Assembly: GCA_024636975.1 (NCBI GenBank)
Contig: JAGXGA010000061.1
Coordinates: 124,001-188,000 of the forward strand
DNA length: 64,000 bases
Reading direction: 5' to 3'
Origin: Mariniphaga sp.
GTDB taxonomy: Bacteria > Bacteroidota > Bacteroidia > Bacteroidales > Prolixibacteraceae
Part shown: piece after piece, positions 25,906-34,916 of the stretch
How positions within the stretch are numbered: the first letter of the stretch is position 1
Layout: each line of letters opens with the position of its first letter
Position numbers and translations under genes: made by a program
The notes under the pieces: model-generated
Database searches by the model: none
What the model was told of the DNA's origin: nothing
What the model saw: the letters and a program-made list of their open reading frames with translations, nothing else

Positions 25906-26697
25906 ATGGATTTAAATATAAAAGGAAAAGTATTTCTGGTAGCCGCTTCCAGCAAGGGCCTGGGATTTGGCATTGCACGGGAACTGGCTCTTAACGGAGC
26001 AACAGTATGCATAGCCAGCCGTAACCGGGAGCATGTTGAAGCAGCGGCACAACGACTGAGGGAAGAAACCACAGCCACAGTGCTTGCCTCGGTTTTTGAT
26101 GCCGCAGATGCCGGTTCCATTAAATCGTGGGTCGATGAAGCTATACAGGCTTTCGAACACATCGACGGACTGGTAGTGAATGCAGGGGGACCGCCACCGG
26201 GCAACTTCGATGACTTCTCTGATGAAGAATGGCATGCAGCATACAACCTTACTCTCATGAGTGCCGTACGGCTGATCCGGAATGTGCTGCCGCATTTGCG
26301 CTCTGGTGGTGGTGGTTCCATTTTAACCATTACGTCGCTTTCAGTTAAGGAACCAATTAAAGGCTTATTGTTATCAAATGTTTTCCGCTCGGGGGTAGTT
26401 AGCCTGGTAAAAAGCCTTGCCAATGAGCTGGCAGATGAAAACATCAGGGTAAACAATCTTATTCCGGGCCGGTTTGATACCGACCGGGTAAAGACGCTCG
26501 ATAAAAACCTTTCGGAAAAACAAGGCATACCGGTGGAAAAAGTTAAACAGCAGCACGAGTCTTCCATTCCATTAGGCAGATATGGAACAACTGAGGAATT
26601 TGGCAAGGCCGGTGCATTCCTGCTGTCGGATGCAGCTTCCTATATTACGGGGGCCAGCCTGGTGGTGGATGGCGGGTTATTGAAAGGAGTATCATGA
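25906..26697 (+). CDS. Atypical SDR-family oxidoreductase lacking the catalytic Tyr
   Basis: The ATG at 25906 gives 263 residues; the extended frame starts with TTG and is not used. The nucleotide loop reads AASSKGLG (13-20), DAADAGS follows strand 3, and VNAGGPPPGNF replaces NNAG. Where classical SDRs have YxxxK, this protein has SNVFR in GLLLSNVFRSGVVSLVK, so both catalytic Tyr and Lys are missing. The C terminus is normal (ITGASLVVDGG). Bacteroidota and other bacteria carry a group of such SDRs annotated as 3-oxoacyl-ACP reductase-like. It may bind NAD(P) without classical catalysis. It stands alone between two gaps. Confidence 0.82.
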   Translation: MDLNIKGKVFLVAASSKGLGFGIARELALNGATVCIASRNREHVEAAAQRLREETTATVLASVFDAADAGSIKSWVDEAIQAFEHIDGLVVNAGGPPPGNFDDFSDEEWHAAYNLTLMSAVRLIRNVLPHLRSGGGGSILTITSLSVKEPIKGLLLSNVFRSGVVSLVKSLANELADENIRVNNLIPGRFDTDRVKTLDKNLSEKQGIPVEKVKQQHESSIPLGRYGTTEEFGKAGAFLLSDAASYITGASLVVDGGLLKGVS

Positions 26698-26881
26698 AGT
26701 GATGGGATAGAATATTGCAGATCAAAACTGACCTCTTTTAATCAACATCAGCATAATGCACTTACTTTAAAAAATTGCATCCACAAACAAGTTGCCAATT
26801 TTGACTCCTGAATAAAACACAAATTTTTAAAGAATACGTTTTCTTATGCAACACTCTTAACATTAAGCACAAGCGTTATAA

Positions 26882-26967
26882 TCTGATAATTAAAGTGAAA
26901 CAACCATCTTTATAAATTGCATAAAACATTATCAGACAAAATCATCTGTTTTAATACGTTTCACTTT
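26882..26967. promoter_or_regulatory. Interlaced inverted repeats upstream of the ABC exporter
   Basis: The 311-bp gap 26698-27008 has no gene. It contains TCTGATAAT (26882-26890) facing ATTATCAGA (26928-26936), and AAAGTGAAAC (26892-26901) facing GTTTCACTTT (26958-26967). The second pair lies just upstream of TTACTTTGCA, a near-consensus -7 box. These could be operator half-sites or an mRNA fold; no regulator gene is adjacent. Confidence 0.4.
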
Positions 26968-27008
26968 GTTTTTGGCTTACTTTGCAATGAAAATGATCAC
27001 CAGGTAAA

Positions 27009-28757
27009 ATGAATAATGGCAATCAAGAAAAAAAACGACAGAAAAAGATAAACTACCAGCTGTTTAAGATATTAAAACCCTACAAACTGCTGGTTGTATT
27101 GCTGATTCTTTTTGCACTCCTTGGAAATGCAGCCAACTTGATAATTCCTACCATAATCTCTCGTGGAATTGATACGTATGTGGAAGGAAATTATGCCATG
27201 AGAAACATCCTGTGGGAGTTTATGCTGGCTGTTGTCGTCATATTTGTATTTTCCTTTTTACAAATGATTGTGCAGACCTATGCATCGGAACGTGTAGGAT
27301 TTGACCTCCGCAAGCAACTTTCGGAAAAAATATCGCGACAGAGTTATTCCTTTATTCAGAAATCCAATCCGTCGAAACTGCTCACCAACCTTACTTCCGA
27401 TATGGATGCGGTAAAGTTGTTTGTTTCGCAGGCGGTAACATCCATTGTTTCATCAGCCTTTATGATCGTCGGCACCAGTGTGCTGCTTATATTAATAAAC
27501 TGGAGACTGGCAATACCATTGATATTCATGATCCCCATTATTGGCCTCTCATTCGGTTTTGTATTGCAAAGGGCAAAGGTCTATTTCCGAAAGAGCCGGG
27601 AGGTTGTCGACTGGCTAAATAAAGTAATAAACGAAAGCATTTTAGGCTCGGCCATTATCCGGGTGCTAAATTCCCAACAAACTGAATACAATAAGTTTCT
27701 GGCCGCAAGTGCGGAAGCCCGTGACCTGGGTATTTCCATTGTTACACTTTTTGCAACACTAATACCACTTATTACCTTTGTTGCCAATATGGCCACATTA
27801 ACAATTCTCGCCCTGGGCGGCCATCTTGTAATTTCAGGTAGATTATCGCTCGGAGATTTTGCCGCCTTCAACAGTTATGTTGCACTGCTTATATTCCCAA
27901 TTATTGTTATTGGCTTTATGAGTAACGTGATTGCCCGTGCCACTGCATCATTTGAACGGATTGACAAAGTTATGAAGGCACCCGAAACAGAAGATACCGG
28001 GAGTATAAACAAACTGCTTGAGGGCAATGTTGAATTCAACAACATAACTGTCAGATACGATGAAAAACCGGTATTGAAAAATGTTACATTCAATATAAAA
28101 GCAGGCACACGCACAGCCATTATCGGGCCAACAGCCGCCGGGAAAAGTCAGCTGTTGTATTTACTTACCGGGCTTGTCAGGCCTGATGAAGGTGAAGTCA
28201 GATTTGACAACGTAAACGTAGAACAATACAATAAGGAAAATTTTTACAATCAGATAGGGTTTGTATTTCAGGACAGTGTGCTGTTTAATATGAGCCTGCG
28301 GGAAAATATTGCTTTCAGTGATACAGTTACAGATGCATCGCTGCAGAAAGCAATTGACACAGCCGGTCTGACAGAATATATAAAAACTCTGCCTCAAAAA
28401 CTCGATACGGTGGTTTCGGAACGGGGAACCAGCTTATCGGGAGGACAGAAACAACGTATCATGCTGGCACGTGCCCTGGCCTTAAACCCTAAAATCCTAT
28501 TGCTCGATGACTTTACTTCGCGCGTTGATCCGCAAACGGAATATAAAATTCAGCAAAATGTATTGAAGAATTACCCTGACATCACCCTGATTTCAGTTAC
28601 CCAGAAAATTAAACCGGTAAAGGATTTCGATCTGATAGTCCTGCTTATGGAAGGCGAACTGATAGCAGCCGGCAATCATAAAACCCTGCGTTCTACCTGC
28701 CCAGAATATGTTCAGATTTATGAATCTCAAAAAAGCACAAGCCACTATGAATTATAA
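27009..28757 (+). CDS. Heterodimeric ABC exporter, subunit with degenerate Walker B (TM287/BmrC-like)
   Basis: This 582-residue half-transporter has six transmembrane segments (about 25-310) and an ATPase domain (about 340-575). Walker A is GPTAAGKSQ, the signature is the normal LSGGQKQR, and Walker B reads ILLLDDFTSR, with Asp in place of the catalytic Glu. In heterodimeric exporters such as TM287/288 or BmrCD, one subunit has this Asp and the other has a changed signature, so only one ATP site is fully active. The downstream gene has exactly the complementary change. Likely role: export of drugs, lipids or peptides. The two genes overlap. Confidence 0.93.
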   Translation: MNNGNQEKKRQKKINYQLFKILKPYKLLVVLLILFALLGNAANLIIPTIISRGIDTYVEGNYAMRNILWEFMLAVVVIFVFSFLQMIVQTYASERVGFDLRKQLSEKISRQSYSFIQKSNPSKLLTNLTSDMDAVKLFVSQAVTSIVSSAFMIVGTSVLLILINWRLAIPLIFMIPIIGLSFGFVLQRAKVYFRKSREVVDWLNKVINESILGSAIIRVLNSQQTEYNKFLAASAEARDLGISIVTLFATLIPLITFVANMATLTILALGGHLVISGRLSLGDFAAFNSYVALLIFPIIVIGFMSNVIARATASFERIDKVMKAPETEDTGSINKLLEGNVEFNNITVRYDEKPVLKNVTFNIKAGTRTAIIGPTAAGKSQLLYLLTGLVRPDEGEVRFDNVNVEQYNKENFYNQIGFVFQDSVLFNMSLRENIAFSDTVTDASLQKAIDTAGLTEYIKTLPQKLDTVVSERGTSLSGGQKQRIMLARALALNPKILLLDDFTSRVDPQTEYKIQQNVLKNYPDITLISVTQKIKPVKDFDLIVLLMEGELIAAGNHKTLRSTCPEYVQIYESQKSTSHYEL

Positions 28758-30507
28758 TCTGAACACAGAAGATAACCTGAGCAATAAAAAACCGGGCTTC
28801 AGCTCGTTAAAAAGCCTGGTAGCCCATATGGTAAAAGAAAAGAAGATTCTGGTGATCGCTTTTATTGCCATGGTTATAACTGCTGTACTTAATCTTGCCG
28901 GTCCCATTATAATTGGATACACGGTTGATAATTATATTCAGACTGGTCAATTTAGGGGAGTTTTGAATTTTAGCGCACTCCTCCTGGTAATGTATATTAT
29001 TGCCTTTGGGGCAGGTTACCTGCAAACCAAACTGATGGGCTCAGTCGGGCAGCGAATGTTGTTCAACCTGCGAAATTCAGTTTTTGGCAAATTACAGGAG
29101 TTACCCTACGCTTTTTTTAATCAAAATAAAACAGGGGATTTGATCTCAAGGATCAACAACGACACCGATAAAATCAACCAGTTTTTTTCTCAGTCCCTGA
29201 TGCAGTTTTTACGTTCCATACTGCTGATGATTGGAGCAGGGATATTTCTGCTTTCCATCCATTTGCCTTTGGGAGCTGCAACACTTTCACCTGCATTGCT
29301 GATATTGTTATTTACCAGGGTAGTATCGTCGTGGGTAAATAACCGGAACGCAAGGAGCCTGAAAAGCGAAGGAGATTTAAGTTCCGAAGTACAGGAGAGC
29401 TTGAATAACTTTAAAGTAGTGGTGGCATTTAACAGGCGCGACTATTTCAGAAAACGATTTAATTTGATTAACCAAAACAACTATTCAGCAGCAGTAAAAG
29501 CCGGAATTGCAAACAATACCTTTTTACCAGTTTACACTTTGTTTTCAAACCTGGGCCTGGTGATCGTTCTTACAATGGGTATCTGGTTTATTTCCAAAGG
29601 GCAGTTTACCATCGGATTGCTGATCAGTTTCATTGCTTATGCAAACAGCTTTTACAGCCCCCTGCGGCAACTTGCTTCCCTGTGGGCAAGCTTTCAGATT
29701 GCCCTGGCAGCCTGGGACAGGGTAAGAAAAGTACTGGAACTTGAAAACAACCTGCCACAGATAAATGGAGAAGAAACTGATGCTTCAGCAGCTTTGATAT
29801 CTTTTCGTAATGTTACTTTCTCCTATCCCGACGGGAATGAAGTATTGCACCATATCAATTTCGATCTGAAGAAGGGAAAAACCTATGCATTTGTAGGTCC
29901 CACAGGCGGAGGAAAAACAACCACAGCTTCCCTTGCCGCAAGGTTATTCGATCCGGTAAAGGGCAAAGTTTTGCTGCACGGACGAGATATCCGTTCCTAC
30001 TCAGCGGAAGAAAGGGTAAAAAAAATCGGCTTCATTTTGCAGGATCCTTTTTTGTTCAGCGGTACAATCAGGGATAATATTTTATATGGTAACGATGAAT
30101 ACCAGCATTTTCAAAACAGTGAACTTGCCGGTGTGTTTCATGAATCAGGACTGGAATCATTAATCCTGCGATTTGAGGATGGTCTGAATACTAAAATAGA
30201 TGTTTCAGGAGATGGCATCAGTCTAGGTCAAAAACAACTTATAGCCTTTATGCGGGCAGTCCTTCGAAAACCGGATCTGCTTATATTAGATGAAGCAACA
30301 GCCAACATTGATACGGTAACAGAAAACCTCTTAGAGGAAATTCTTCAGCGGCTTCCTGCATCAACCACCAAACTGGTTATTGCTCACCGGTTGAATACAA
30401 TCGCCAGTGCTGATGTAATCTATTTTGTGAATACAGGCAATGTAATCCGCGCAGGTTCCTTGAATGAAGCAATAGAAATGCTGATGAAGGGTAACATTGC
30501 AAGTTAA
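28747..30507 (+). CDS. Heterodimeric ABC exporter, partner subunit with degenerate signature (TM288/BmrD-like)
   Basis: Six transmembrane segments precede an ATPase domain. Walker A is GPTGGGKTT, Walker B is LLILDEATAN with the catalytic Glu intact, and the signature is ISLGQKQL in place of LSGGQ. This is the mirror image of the upstream subunit, so the pair should form one active and one degenerate ATP site. The start is uncertain: ATG at 28747 (586 residues) is chosen because the residues before it are not conserved-looking; ATGs at 28708 and 28720 are possible. With 28747, it overlaps the upstream gene by 11 bp, indicating translational coupling. Confidence 0.92.
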   Translation: MNYNLNTEDNLSNKKPGFSSLKSLVAHMVKEKKILVIAFIAMVITAVLNLAGPIIIGYTVDNYIQTGQFRGVLNFSALLLVMYIIAFGAGYLQTKLMGSVGQRMLFNLRNSVFGKLQELPYAFFNQNKTGDLISRINNDTDKINQFFSQSLMQFLRSILLMIGAGIFLLSIHLPLGAATLSPALLILLFTRVVSSWVNNRNARSLKSEGDLSSEVQESLNNFKVVVAFNRRDYFRKRFNLINQNNYSAAVKAGIANNTFLPVYTLFSNLGLVIVLTMGIWFISKGQFTIGLLISFIAYANSFYSPLRQLASLWASFQIALAAWDRVRKVLELENNLPQINGEETDASAALISFRNVTFSYPDGNEVLHHINFDLKKGKTYAFVGPTGGGKTTTASLAARLFDPVKGKVLLHGRDIRSYSAEERVKKIGFILQDPFLFSGTIRDNILYGNDEYQHFQNSELAGVFHESGLESLILRFEDGLNTKIDVSGDGISLGQKQLIAFMRAVLRKPDLLILDEATANIDTVTENLLEEILQRLPASTTKLVIAHRLNTIASADVIYFVNTGNVIRAGSLNEAIEMLMKGNIAS

Positions 30508-30544
30508 ATCCTTTAATTGGTAACGAATCAGAAATTTAGGAGCA

Positions 30545-30570
30545 CAAAAAAACCCGGGATGAATCCCGGG
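30545..30570 (-). terminator. Terminator of the thrS-infC-rpmI-rplT operon
   Basis: On the minus strand the stem CCCGGGAT / ATCCCGGG with a 2-nt centre is followed by a run of seven T. It lies 35 bp after the rplT stop and just after the convergent ABC gene. Confidence 0.9.
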
Positions 30571-30605
30571 CTATTTAATATTATTCACCTAAAAAATACA
30601 GTTCA

Positions 30606-30950
30606 CTATTTTACTTTATCAACTATTGCTTTGAACGCTTCAGGCTGGTTCATGGCCAAATCGGCCAATACTTTCCTGTTTATTTCAATGGCATTTTTCT
30701 TCAGCAATCCCATAAACTGTGAATACGACAACCCTTCGATGCGGGCTGCTGCATTTATACGCTGAATCCATAATGCACGGAAATTACGTTTTTTTGTTTT
30801 CCTGTCGCGATAGGCATACTGTTGCCCTTTCTCCCAGGTATTCTTGGCTACTGTCCAAACATTTTTACGTGCTCCGAAATAACCTTTCGTCCTCTTCAGA
30901 ATTTTTTTCCTCCGGGCACGTGATGCTGCATGATTTACACTTCTTGGCAT
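30606..30950 (-). CDS. rplT: 50S ribosomal protein L20
   Basis: This 114-residue protein starts [20 protein letters not shown] and contains [20 protein letters not shown] and [10 protein letters not shown], all standard L20 motifs. L20 binds 23S rRNA early in large-subunit assembly and in many bacteria represses its own operon. It is the last gene of thrS-infC-rpmI-rplT and is followed by a terminator. Length is normal. Confidence 0.98.
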   Translation of the reverse strand: MPRSVNHAASRARRKKILKRTKGYFGARKNVWTVAKNTWEKGQQYAYRDRKTKKRNFRALWIQRINAAARIEGLSYSQFMGLLKKNAIEINRKVLADLAMNQPEAFKAIVDKVK

Positions 30951-31054
30951 ACTTTTTACTTTTTTTGGTTAAAGGCGTCCTTTCTACGGAAACTTAATGC
31001 ACAATAACCTGGTTAATTACTCTTTTAAATTTTCTAAGGAATTTGACATTACCA

Positions 31055-31252
31055 TTACTTCATGGCCAACATTTGCTTTACGTTATTCTCATTGGTTTTA
31101 TCGATGATAGCCCAATAGGTGAGATTCCGTTTACGCTTTGTGCTTTTTTTAGTCAAAATATGGCTCTTATAGGCATGTTTCCTTTTAATCTTCCCTGTTC
31201 CGGTGAGCCTGAAACGTTTTTTGGCACCGGAATTTGTTTTCATCTTTGGCAT
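31055..31252 (-). CDS. rpmI: 50S ribosomal protein L35
   Basis: This 65-residue basic protein starts [20 protein letters not shown] and has [15 protein letters not shown], the L35 signature. It lies between infC (35 bp) and rplT (104 bp), the usual order. Confidence 0.98.
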   Translation of the reverse strand: MPKMKTNSGAKKRFRLTGTGKIKRKHAYKSHILTKKSTKRKRNLTYWAIIDKTNENNVKQMLAMK

Positions 31253-31287
31253 ATTCCTACTTGTTAAAATGTTATCAAAGAACTGTA

Positions 31288-31851
31288 TTATTTCTTTTTA
31301 GGTGAAATCATCATTATCATTCGTTTACCTTCCAGTTTTGGCATCTGCTCTACCGACCCGATATCTTCGAGTTCAGTAGCCAGACGCAACAGCAGAATTT
31401 CGCCCTGCTCTTTAAACAGTATTGACCTTCCTTTAAAGAACACAAAGGCCTTTACTTTCGCCCCGTCTTTCAAAAACTTTTCGGCATGTCTGAGTTTAAA
31501 TTCAAAATCGTGTTCATCGGTTTGAGGGCCAAACCTGATTTCCTTCACGACCACTTGCACTGCTTTTGCCTTCATCTCCTTTTGTTTCTTTTTCTGCTGA
31601 TAAAGAAACTTGGAATAGTCGATGATTTTACATACCGGCGGTTCGGCTTTGGGAGAAATTTCTACCAAGTCCAACTCCTGTTCATCGGCCATGCGAAGTG
31701 CATCTCTCAGGGAGTATACACCCTGTTCTTCAATATTCTCTCCTACTAATCTTACCTGCTGTGAGGTAATATTTCGGTTAATCTTGTGTTGTGGTCCTGT
31801 ATCCCTTCTCTGGAATGGTGAGCGGCCGGGCCCTTTTCTCTTAATAGCTAT
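31288..31851 (-). CDS. infC: Translation initiation factor IF-3, likely AUA start
   Basis: The first internal ATG (31692) would lose about 50 conserved residues, since the frame upstream reads [20 protein letters not shown] and [20 protein letters not shown], standard IF-3 sequence. No ATG, GTG or TTG lies at the true N terminus. An AGGAGG (31860-31865) stands 8 nt before an ATA at 31849-31851, giving an N terminus (M)[12 protein letters not shown] and 187 residues. An ATT at 31843-31845 is the alternative but is 14 nt from the Shine-Dalgarno. Rare starts are known for infC and make it self-regulating, because IF-3 rejects them. The gene ends KMRMI-type: [13 protein letters not shown]. Confidence 0.92.
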   Translation of the reverse strand: MAIKRKGPGRSPFQRRDTGPQHKINRNITSQQVRLVGENIEEQGVYSLRDALRMADEQELDLVEISPKAEPPVCKIIDYSKFLYQQKKKQKEMKAKAVQVVVKEIRFGPQTDEHDFEFKLRHAEKFLKDGAKVKAFVFFKGRSILFKEQGEILLLRLATELEDIGSVEQMPKLEGKRMIMMISPKKK

Positions 31852-31865
31852 AGTTATGTCCTCCT
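31849..31865 (-). promoter_or_regulatory. Ribosome binding site and AUA start codon of infC
   Basis: On the minus strand AGGAGG is followed by an 8-nt spacer and ATA. A strong Shine-Dalgarno is uncommon in this window and here decides the start. It falls within 20 bp of the thrS stop codon. Confidence 0.7.
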
Positions 31866-31868
31866 ATA

Positions 31869-33818
31869 TTAGTTATACAATCCGGATAATTGATCTCTTA
31901 TTTCCTGTGTTACTGCATCGGCAAACTCGCCGATTTGTTTCGTTCCCATATCTCCTTCTCCCTGTCGGCGCACCGAAACAGACTCTGATTCCTGTTCCTT
32001 TTCCCCTACAATGAGCATGTATGGAATTCGTTTCAGTTCGTTATCGCGTATCTTTCTACCAATCTTTTCATTACGATCATCAACGACGGTGCGAATATCG
32101 GAATTATTTAGAATATTTGAAACTTTTTGAGCATATTCATTGTACTTTTCACTGATTGGTAGTATAACAGCCTGTTCAGGAGCAAGCCAAAACGGGAATT
32201 TTCCGGCAGTATGTTCAATAAGAACTGCAACAAACCGTTCCATCGATCCAAAAGGAGCACGGTGTATCATTACCGGCCGGTGGCGTTTATCGTCGGCTCC
32301 GATATACTCAAGTTCAAACCGTTCGGGCAGATTATAGTCAACCTGAATTGTACCCAGCTGCCAGCTGCGGCCCAGAGCATCTTTAATCATAAAGTCGAGT
32401 TTGGGCCCGTAAAATGCAGCCTCACCTATTTCAGTAACAGTTTTTAGCCCTTTTTCCTCGCATGCTTCAACGATGGCAAGTTCGGCTTTATCCCAGTTTT
32501 CGGCAGTACCAATATATTTTTCCGGCTTCTCCGGGTCGCGGAGAGAAATCTGGGCAGTGTAATCTTCAAAGCTCAGGGCTTTAAATATAATGAAAACAAT
32601 ATCAATAACCTTTTTAAACTCATCCTTCAGCTGGTCGGGCCGGCAGAACAGGTGTGCATCGTCCTGAGTAAAGCCGCGTACACGCGTTAGTCCATGCAAT
32701 TCACCGCTCATCTCGTAGCGGTAAACGGTTCCAAACTCAGCCATACGAACAGGCAGATCTTTATATGAATGCGGCTTGGCCTTATAAATTTCGCAATGGT
32801 GCGGACAATTCATTGGCTTCAGCAGGTATTCCTCACCCTCGGCAGGTGTGGTAATAGGCTGAAACGAGTCTTTACCGTATTTTTCGTAATGCCCTGACGT
32901 TTTATAAAGCTTTACATCGCCGATATGAGGAGTTATTACCTGGTCGTAGCCGTGTTTTTTCTGAACCCGCTTCAGGAAGTCTTCCAGTTGCATGCGCAAC
33001 TGGGCACCTTTGGGCAGCCATAGCGGCAACCCCTGTCCCACTGCTTCGGAGAAAGTAAACAACTCCATCTCCTTGCCTATTTTGCGATGGTCACGTTTTT
33101 TAGCCTCCTCCATCATAACAAGATATTCCTCAAGCAATTTTTGCTTGGGAAAAGTAACTCCGTATACACGGGTAAGCATCTGGTTCTTTTCATTGCCACG
33201 CCAGTAAGCACCAGCAATGGAAGTAAGTTTCACAGCTTTAATATATCCTGTATCAGGCAGGTGCGGACCACGGCAGAGATCGGTAAAATTTCCCTGCTCG
33301 TACAAGGTTATAGTACCATCTTCCAGCTCGCTGATCAACTCCTGCTTCAGTTCATCGTTTTTCTTCGTGAACATTGCCATTGCATCTTTCTTGGAAATCT
33401 CTTTCCGTACGATAGCATTTTTCTGCCGGGCAAGCTCCACCATTTTCTGCTCAATTTTCTGCAGATCTTTTTCAGTAAGCTGCTGGCCGTTGGGAAGTTC
33501 CACATCGTAATAAAAGCCAGTATCAACAGTTGGTCCTATGCCAAACTTGGTTCCAGGGTAGAAATGCTCGATGGCCTCTGCCATCAGGTGAGCCGACGAA
33601 TGCCAGAATGCGTCTTTCCCTTCCCGGTCATCCCAGGTATGAAGTTTCACTGATGCATCTTCAGCAATCTTACGGTTAAGGTCTCTTATCTCCCCATTAA
33701 CCGATACCGATAAAACCTCTTTAGCAAGCCTGTGTGAAATTGACTGTGCCAACTCCAGCCCGTTAACCGGTTCTGAAAATTCTCTAACACTATTATCAGG
33801 CAGTGTAATTTTTATCAT
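31869..33818 (-). CDS. thrS: Threonine--tRNA ligase
   Basis: With the start at 33818 ([14 protein letters not shown]) it has 649 residues. Domains in order: TGS (1-60), editing domain with [17 protein letters not shown], catalytic core with motif 2 ([19 protein letters not shown]), the zinc Cys in [10 protein letters not shown], motif 3 ([12 protein letters not shown]), and the anticodon domain ([15 protein letters not shown]). It charges tRNA-Thr and edits Ser-tRNA. The frame from 33848 adds 10 residues not seen in the family. It heads the infC-rpmI-rplT operon; a -7 box TATCTTTG lies at 33846-33853. Confidence 0.98.
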   Translation of the reverse strand: MIKITLPDNSVREFSEPVNGLELAQSISHRLAKEVLSVSVNGEIRDLNRKIAEDASVKLHTWDDREGKDAFWHSSAHLMAEAIEHFYPGTKFGIGPTVDTGFYYDVELPNGQQLTEKDLQKIEQKMVELARQKNAIVRKEISKKDAMAMFTKKNDELKQELISELEDGTITLYEQGNFTDLCRGPHLPDTGYIKAVKLTSIAGAYWRGNEKNQMLTRVYGVTFPKQKLLEEYLVMMEEAKKRDHRKIGKEMELFTFSEAVGQGLPLWLPKGAQLRMQLEDFLKRVQKKHGYDQVITPHIGDVKLYKTSGHYEKYGKDSFQPITTPAEGEEYLLKPMNCPHHCEIYKAKPHSYKDLPVRMAEFGTVYRYEMSGELHGLTRVRGFTQDDAHLFCRPDQLKDEFKKVIDIVFIIFKALSFEDYTAQISLRDPEKPEKYIGTAENWDKAELAIVEACEEKGLKTVTEIGEAAFYGPKLDFMIKDALGRSWQLGTIQVDYNLPERFELEYIGADDKRHRPVMIHRAPFGSMERFVAVLIEHTAGKFPFWLAPEQAVILPISEKYNEYAQKVSNILNNSDIRTVVDDRNEKIGRKIRDNELKRIPYMLIVGEKEQESESVSVRRQGEGDMGTKQIGEFADAVTQEIRDQLSGLYN

Positions 33819-33845
33819 TCTTATAAAACCTTTTTTTAAGAGGTG

Positions 33846-33853
33846 CAAAGATA
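33846..33853 (-). promoter_or_regulatory. -7 box of the thrS operon
   Basis: On the minus strand TATCTTTG, a full TAnnTTTG match, lies 28 bp before the thrS start, followed by CACC. The -33 region is poor. Confidence 0.6.
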
Positions 33854-34009
33854 ATGATTCAGATAGAATTATTATTCTGCTGAATGCTTTGTTATTAGAA
33901 TTTTAATATCGAAGTGAATATTTTGTTTCTTAATGATAATAACAATGCATCATTTTCAATTTGGAAGGCATCTCCCACAAATATGAAGCCTGTTAAATCC
34001 GGAAGCTGT

Positions 34010-34786
34010 TCATTCTTTCTTCTTTGCCTCATCCCAAATTTTATCCATCTCTTTTAGCGACATCTCTTTCAAATCCTTACCCTTCATCAGAGTCTCACCC
34101 TCAAGATAATTAAATCGGCGGATAAATTTAAGGTTCGTCCGTTCAAGAGCGGCTTCGGGATCAATGCCATAAAGCCGGGCCGCATTTACCATTGCAAAGA
34201 ACAGGTCGCCAAATTCGGCTTCCATTTTATCTTCATCCACATTTAAAATCTCGGTGCTCAATTCTTCCACTTCCTCCTTCACTTTATCCCACACCTGCTC
34301 CTTATACTCCCAGTCGAAGCCTACCCCACTTGCTTTTTCCTGAATGCGGTTCGCTTTTACAAGCGCGGGCATAGCAGCCGGAACTCCTTCAAGTACCCTT
34401 TTATTGCCACCCTTTTCCTTCAGTTTCAACGATTCCCAATTTTCTTCCACCTTCCTGGAAGAGCCTTGTACATCCACATTCCCAAAAACATGCGGATGAC
34501 GGTAAACTAATTTTTTATTGATTCCCTCAAGTACATCACCAATATCAAAAGCACCTTTCTCGGAGCCTATTTTGGAATAAAAAGCAATATGAAGCATTAA
34601 ATCACCAAGTTCCTTTTTTATTTCATTCAAATCATTTTTAAGAATGGCATCACCCAGTTCATAGGTTTCTTCAATGGTCAGCTTCCTTAGCGACTCCAGT
34701 GTTTGTTCCCTATCCCACGGACATTTCTCACGCAGTTCATCCATTATATCCAGTAACCGTTGAAACTCTTCAATTCTTTTATCCAT
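34010..34786 (-). CDS. mazG: Nucleoside triphosphate pyrophosphohydrolase MazG
   Basis: This 258-residue protein has two MazG domains. The first starts LREKCPWDREQTLESLRKLT with EETYEL and the metal-binding ELGDLMLHIAF; the second has EEVEEL and EAEFGDLFFAMVNAARLY. The motif RHPHVFGNV between them is standard. MazG hydrolyses (d)NTPs to monophosphates and limits damaged or alarmone nucleotides. Monocistronic, divergent from phoH. Confidence 0.96.
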   Translation of the reverse strand: MDKRIEEFQRLLDIMDELREKCPWDREQTLESLRKLTIEETYELGDAILKNDLNEIKKELGDLMLHIAFYSKIGSEKGAFDIGDVLEGINKKLVYRHPHVFGNVDVQGSSRKVEENWESLKLKEKGGNKRVLEGVPAAMPALVKANRIQEKASGVGFDWEYKEQVWDKVKEEVEELSTEILNVDEDKMEAEFGDLFFAMVNAARLYGIDPEAALERTNLKFIRRFNYLEGETLMKGKDLKEMSLKEMDKIWDEAKKKE

Positions 34787-34882
34787 AACATTAATTTGTC
34801 AGGACGAAATTAATGATTCTGTAAAACTTATGCCTGATTGAAACGAAATAGTTGCCGGAAATTTAAAACGGATTTATTTTTG

Positions 34883-34890
34883 TAATTTTG
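34883..34890 (+). promoter_or_regulatory. -7 box of the phoH gene
   Basis: TAATTTTG matches TAnnTTTG and lies 26 bp before the TTG start of phoH. The -33 is weak. Confidence 0.5.
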
Positions 34891-34916
34891 GATTCATAAA
34901 CTTTTAAAGGAAACTA

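Noticed and set aside
25878-26606. 242-residue minus-strand frame opposite the atypical SDR
   Set aside because: Antisense to a gene with clear SDR motifs; no recognisable domain.
31288-31692. Short IF-3 starting at the ATG at 31692
   Set aside because: The upstream frame encodes the conserved IF-3 N-terminal domain and has a Shine-Dalgarno before ATA.
33087-33653. 188-residue plus-strand frame opposite thrS
   Set aside because: Antisense shadow of threonyl-tRNA synthetase.
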